Shown here piece by piece: positions 5,943 through 7,500 of a stretch of DNA of 7,500 bases. The position numbers were made by a program, and so were the translations under genes. Positions within the stretch are counted from its first letter, which is position 1. The number at the start of each line of letters is the position of its first letter. The notes beneath the pieces are model-generated. The model was given only the letters and a program-made list of their open reading frames with translations. It searched no databases and was not told where the DNA came from. The stretch lies in NCBI GenBank assembly GCA_023264315.1, contig JALQST010000147.1, forward strand, positions 1 to 7,500. The letters run 5' to 3'. This DNA is from Nodosilinea sp. BSH.14 (lineage in GTDB: Bacteria; Cyanobacteriota; Cyanobacteriia; Phormidesmidales; Phormidesmidaceae).

Positions 5943-5956
5943 TCCCCATCGGGGGA
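5943..5956. repeat. Short GC hairpin in the gap between the two glycosyltransferase genes
   Basis: TCCCC (5943-5947) and GGGGA (5952-5956) form a perfect 5-bp stem with a 4-nt loop, inside the 117-bp gap between two same-strand genes. There is no T-run on the - strand side, so it may be an RNA-processing or weak attenuation structure rather than a terminator. GGCGATGGG is also repeated in this gap at 5981-5989 and 6011-6019. Confidence 0.25.
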
Positions 5957-6021
5957 GGCCAGGGGATCTTGACGAGGGATGGCGATGGGAAGAGGGGCGT
6001 GGGTATGAGAGGCGATGGGGA

Positions 6022-6645
6022 TTAGCCGCCAGTGGGATGGAGGGACGGTGGCAGATGGGCCAAGTCCTCCGGGGTGTCAATATCGGCCAGGGTGGGCAGA
6101 TAGGTGGGGGCGAGCCCAAGGCGCTGGGCCTGGGCCACGGTTTGGGCGAGAACGACCTCCGTGCTCCAGGCAATGTCCTGGAAAAGCAATGGCTGGGGTT
6201 CGCGCAATCCCAGCAGGTAATAGCCGCCGTCCTGGGCGGGGCCAAGGACACAATCGGCCCCCGTGGCCAAGGCCGCTACCCCCTGGGTGAGAATGGCGGC
6301 ATCCAGGCCGGGGCAGTCTGTCCCCACCACCAACACCGAGGCATAGCCCTGGGCAAAGGCCCAATCCAGGGCCGTGGTGAGGCGCTGGCCCAAGTCTCCC
6401 GCTGGCTGAGGGCAATAGATCAGGTCATCGCCCAACCAGGCCCGCAGGGCATCTTCGGTAGCACCGCTGTACCACAGGGCCATATCCACGGCGGGTCTAA
6501 TCGCTCGGGCCTGGGCGAGGGTGGCCTCCGCCAAGCACCGATACAACTGCGCCGCCCTCTCTGGCCCCAGGGCTGGAATCAAGCGGGTTTTGGCCTCTCC
6601 AGGCACAGGATAGCGGGCAAACACTAGGACACAGGCCGAGTTCAT
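6022..6645 (-). CDS. TIGR04282 family glycosyltransferase (DUF2064, arsenosugar biosynthesis / rSAM-associated)
   Basis: This 207-residue cytoplasmic protein is of the DUF2064/TIGR04282 family, which has a nucleotidyltransferase-like GT-A fold. Motifs in order are VFARYPVPGEAKTRL (8-22, the nucleotide-binding loop), PAGDLGQRL (81-89), VVGTDCPGL (106-114), the metal-binding GTD, GPAQDGGYYLLGL (135-147), WSTEVV (160-165) and LADIDTPEDL (186-195). All are intact and the length is normal. The family almost always travels with a TIGR04283 glycosyltransferase, found here directly downstream. The pair is annotated as arsenosugar biosynthesis from genome context, but cyanobacteria also carry it away from arsenic genes. 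The start at 6645 is 9 bp after the stop of the 113-aa gene, which argues for a shared transcript from lipA. The exact reaction is not established by the sequence. Confidence 0.9.
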   Translation of the reverse strand: MNSACVLVFARYPVPGEAKTRLIPALGPERAAQLYRCLAEATLAQARAIRPAVDMALWYSGATEDALRAWLGDDLIYCPQPAGDLGQRLTTALDWAFAQGYASVLVVGTDCPGLDAAILTQGVAALATGADCVLGPAQDGGYYLLGLREPQPLLFQDIAWSTEVVLAQTVAQAQRLGLAPTYLPTLADIDTPEDLAHLPPSLHPTGG

Positions 6646-6654
6646 GCCAAAACC

Positions 6655-6996
6655 CTAGGCCATCGGCCCGGTGATGATGGCACGGGCGGCTTGGCGCAGG
6701 CGGGTGAGATCATCCGCCAAAAGCGGGGGCCATAGCACGCCCTCGGCGCTGCCCTGACGATAGAGGTGGTTGCTATCGTCAATGAGCACGAGGAGCGCCC
6801 GCAACAGGGTGCGATCTAGGGCGGGCTGATCCTTGAGGGCATCGTAAAGCACCTTGAGGGCCAGCAGCAGCGAGGTGACTTGCCCCGGCACCGGCGGCCT
6901 GCCCTGGCGCAAACAGGCAATAAAGGTTTCCCGCTGATCCTCGCTGGGGGCCAGGGTTTGCTGAAGGACAAACTGGTGGGCGGTGTCAAAATCCAT
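6655..6996 (-). CDS. Conserved hypothetical protein between lipA and the glycosyltransferase pair
   Basis: This 113-residue all-helical soluble protein has no recognised domain. It opens with MDFDTAHQFVLQQT, then ETFIACLRQGRPPVPGQV (23-40), an amphipathic helix (TSLLLALKVLYDALKD, 41-56), LDRTLLRALLVLIDDSNHLY (60-79), and WPPLLADDLTRLRQAARAII (89-108). The 'GRPPVPGQVTSLLLALK' block looks like a conserved signature. I recall similar short cyanobacterial proteins, sometimes labelled dethiobiotin synthetase, but this one is too short for that enzyme and shows no P-loop, so I reject that label. It starts 2 bp after the lipA stop codon and lies 9 bp before the next gene, so it is almost certainly translated in the lipA operon. 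There are no cysteines forming a metal cluster and no membrane segment. A role linked to lipoate or thylakoid metabolism would be speculation. Confidence 0.8.
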   Translation of the reverse strand: MDFDTAHQFVLQQTLAPSEDQRETFIACLRQGRPPVPGQVTSLLLALKVLYDALKDQPALDRTLLRALLVLIDDSNHLYRQGSAEGVLWPPLLADDLTRLRQAARAIITGPMA

Positions 6997-6998
6997 GG

Positions 6999-7500
6999 TT
7001 AGGGCTGTTCTCCAGCGTGGTAGGAACTGCGCACGAGGGGGCCGGAGCGAACGTGGGAAAAGCCCATGTCGCGGGCGATGTGGCCTAGGCGGTCGAACTC
7101 CTCCGGCGTCCAGTAGCGCTCAACGGGGCGGTGGGCGAGGGAGGGCCGCAGATATTGTCCTAGGGTGAGGCGGTCGCAGCCCACCTGCCGGAGGTCGGCC
7201 ATGGCCTCGATCAGTTCGGCTTCGGTTTCGCCGTGGCCCACCATCAGCCCAGACTTGGTGGGAATCGCCGGATTGGCCTCCTTCACCAGGGCCAGCACCC
7301 GCAGGGATCGGTCATATTTGGCCCCGCGCCGCACTGGGCCTTGCAGTCGCCTCACGGTTTCGAGGTTGTGGTTATAGCAGGCGGGCTGGGCCGCAACCAC
7401 GGTCTGAACCCGCTCGGCCTGGGCTGCGTCACCCCCCAGGCCGCCCCAAAAGTCAGGGGTCAGCACTTCGATGTCGGTGCCGGGGTTGTCCTGGCGAATG
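6999..7500 (-). CDS. lipA: Lipoyl synthase, C-terminal part (N-terminus beyond the window)
   Basis: LipA is a radical-SAM enzyme that inserts two sulfur atoms into protein-bound octanoyl groups, making the lipoyl cofactor of 2-oxoacid dehydrogenases and of glycine cleavage H protein. About 166 C-terminal residues are visible. They read IEVLTPDFWGG, then YNHNLETVRRLQ, VRRGAKYDRSL, TKSGLMVGHGETEAE, GCDRLTLGQYLRPS, MGFSHVRSGPLVRSSYHAG. The final RSSY holds the serine that ligates the auxiliary [4Fe-4S] cluster in this family. The CxxxCxxC radical-SAM motif and the N-terminal cysteines should lie in the missing part, before position 7500 on this strand. The frame is open to the window edge, so a GTG at 7464-7466 is an internal valine, not a start. 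Cyanobacteria often have two lipA copies; which one this is cannot be told. It heads the apparent operon with the 113-aa gene. Confidence 0.96.
   Translation of the reverse strand, partial: IRQDNPGTDIEVLTPDFWGGLGGDAAQAERVQTVVAAQPACYNHNLETVRRLQGPVRRGAKYDRSLRVLALVKEANPAIPTKSGLMVGHGETEAELIEAMADLRQVGCDRLTLGQYLRPSLAHRPVERYWTPEEFDRLGHIARDMGFSHVRSGPLVRSSYHAGEQP

Noticed and set aside
5905..5949. Longer start for the TIGR04283 glycosyltransferase at 5949
   Set aside because: The 15 extra residues precede the family's usual start, just before the LSIIIPTLNE motif, and look like intergenic sequence.
5241..6627. Open frames on both strands within the glycosyltransferase genes
   Set aside because: Pro/Arg/Gly-rich translations are typical of alternative frames in GC-rich genes.
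7464..7466. GTG as a start codon for a 155-aa protein
   Set aside because: The frame continues upstream with LipA-like residues (IRQDNPGTDIEV), so this is an internal valine of lipA.
1..7500. CRISPR array, insertion sequence, tRNA, or phage remnant
   Set aside because: No regular spaced repeats, transposase motifs, terminal inverted repeats, or tRNA cloverleaf were seen.

Overview
The window looks like a chromosomal segment of a GC-rich cyanobacterium, probably a filamentous, Leptolyngbya/Nodosilinea-like lineage. This is an inference. It rests on a class A penicillin-binding protein (PBP) with an N-terminal FHA domain (a cyanobacterial architecture), on cyanobacterial-type conserved hypothetical proteins, on a cyanobacterial-type Uma2-family (DUF820) nuclease, and on one exact HIP1 octamer GCGATCGC at 5505-5512. 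No mobile element, CRISPR array, tRNA or rRNA was seen.

Layout. Positions 1-538 hold a 54-residue two-helix membrane protein (100-264) followed by 274 bp without a gene. That gap contains nested inverted repeats (281-389) that look like a structured RNA or leader. Positions 539-1549 (+) hold two closely spaced uncharacterised genes: a 266-aa protein with a disordered N-terminus and a 66-aa Cys-rich, zinc-ribbon-like protein. Convergent to them is the FHA-PBP gene (1578-3869, -), a cell-wall polymerase. A ~200-bp divergent intergenic region separates it from gcvH (4073-4465, +), the lipoyl carrier of glycine cleavage. A Uma2-family nuclease gene follows (4571-5203, +). Its stop codon shares the palindrome CTAG with the stop of the convergent gene cluster.

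Positions 5200-7500 (-) form an apparent operon read right to left: lipA (lipoyl synthase, N-terminus beyond the window), a 113-aa conserved hypothetical protein 2 bp later, a TIGR04282/DUF2064 nucleotidyltransferase-like glycosyltransferase 9 bp later, and, after a 117-bp gap, a TIGR04283 family-2 glycosyltransferase. The last two families usually occur as a pair and are named for arsenosugar biosynthesis. No arsM or radical-SAM partner is visible here.

Functional links. GcvH is a lipoyl-accepting protein and LipA makes the lipoyl group, so maker and acceptor lie about 2.5 kb apart, although on opposite strands. The rest is mostly housekeeping with several uncharacterised small proteins. I see no convincing new multi-gene system. 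The best leads are the structured intergenic region, the unknown genes at 539-1549, and the unknown gene between lipA and the glycosyltransferase pair.
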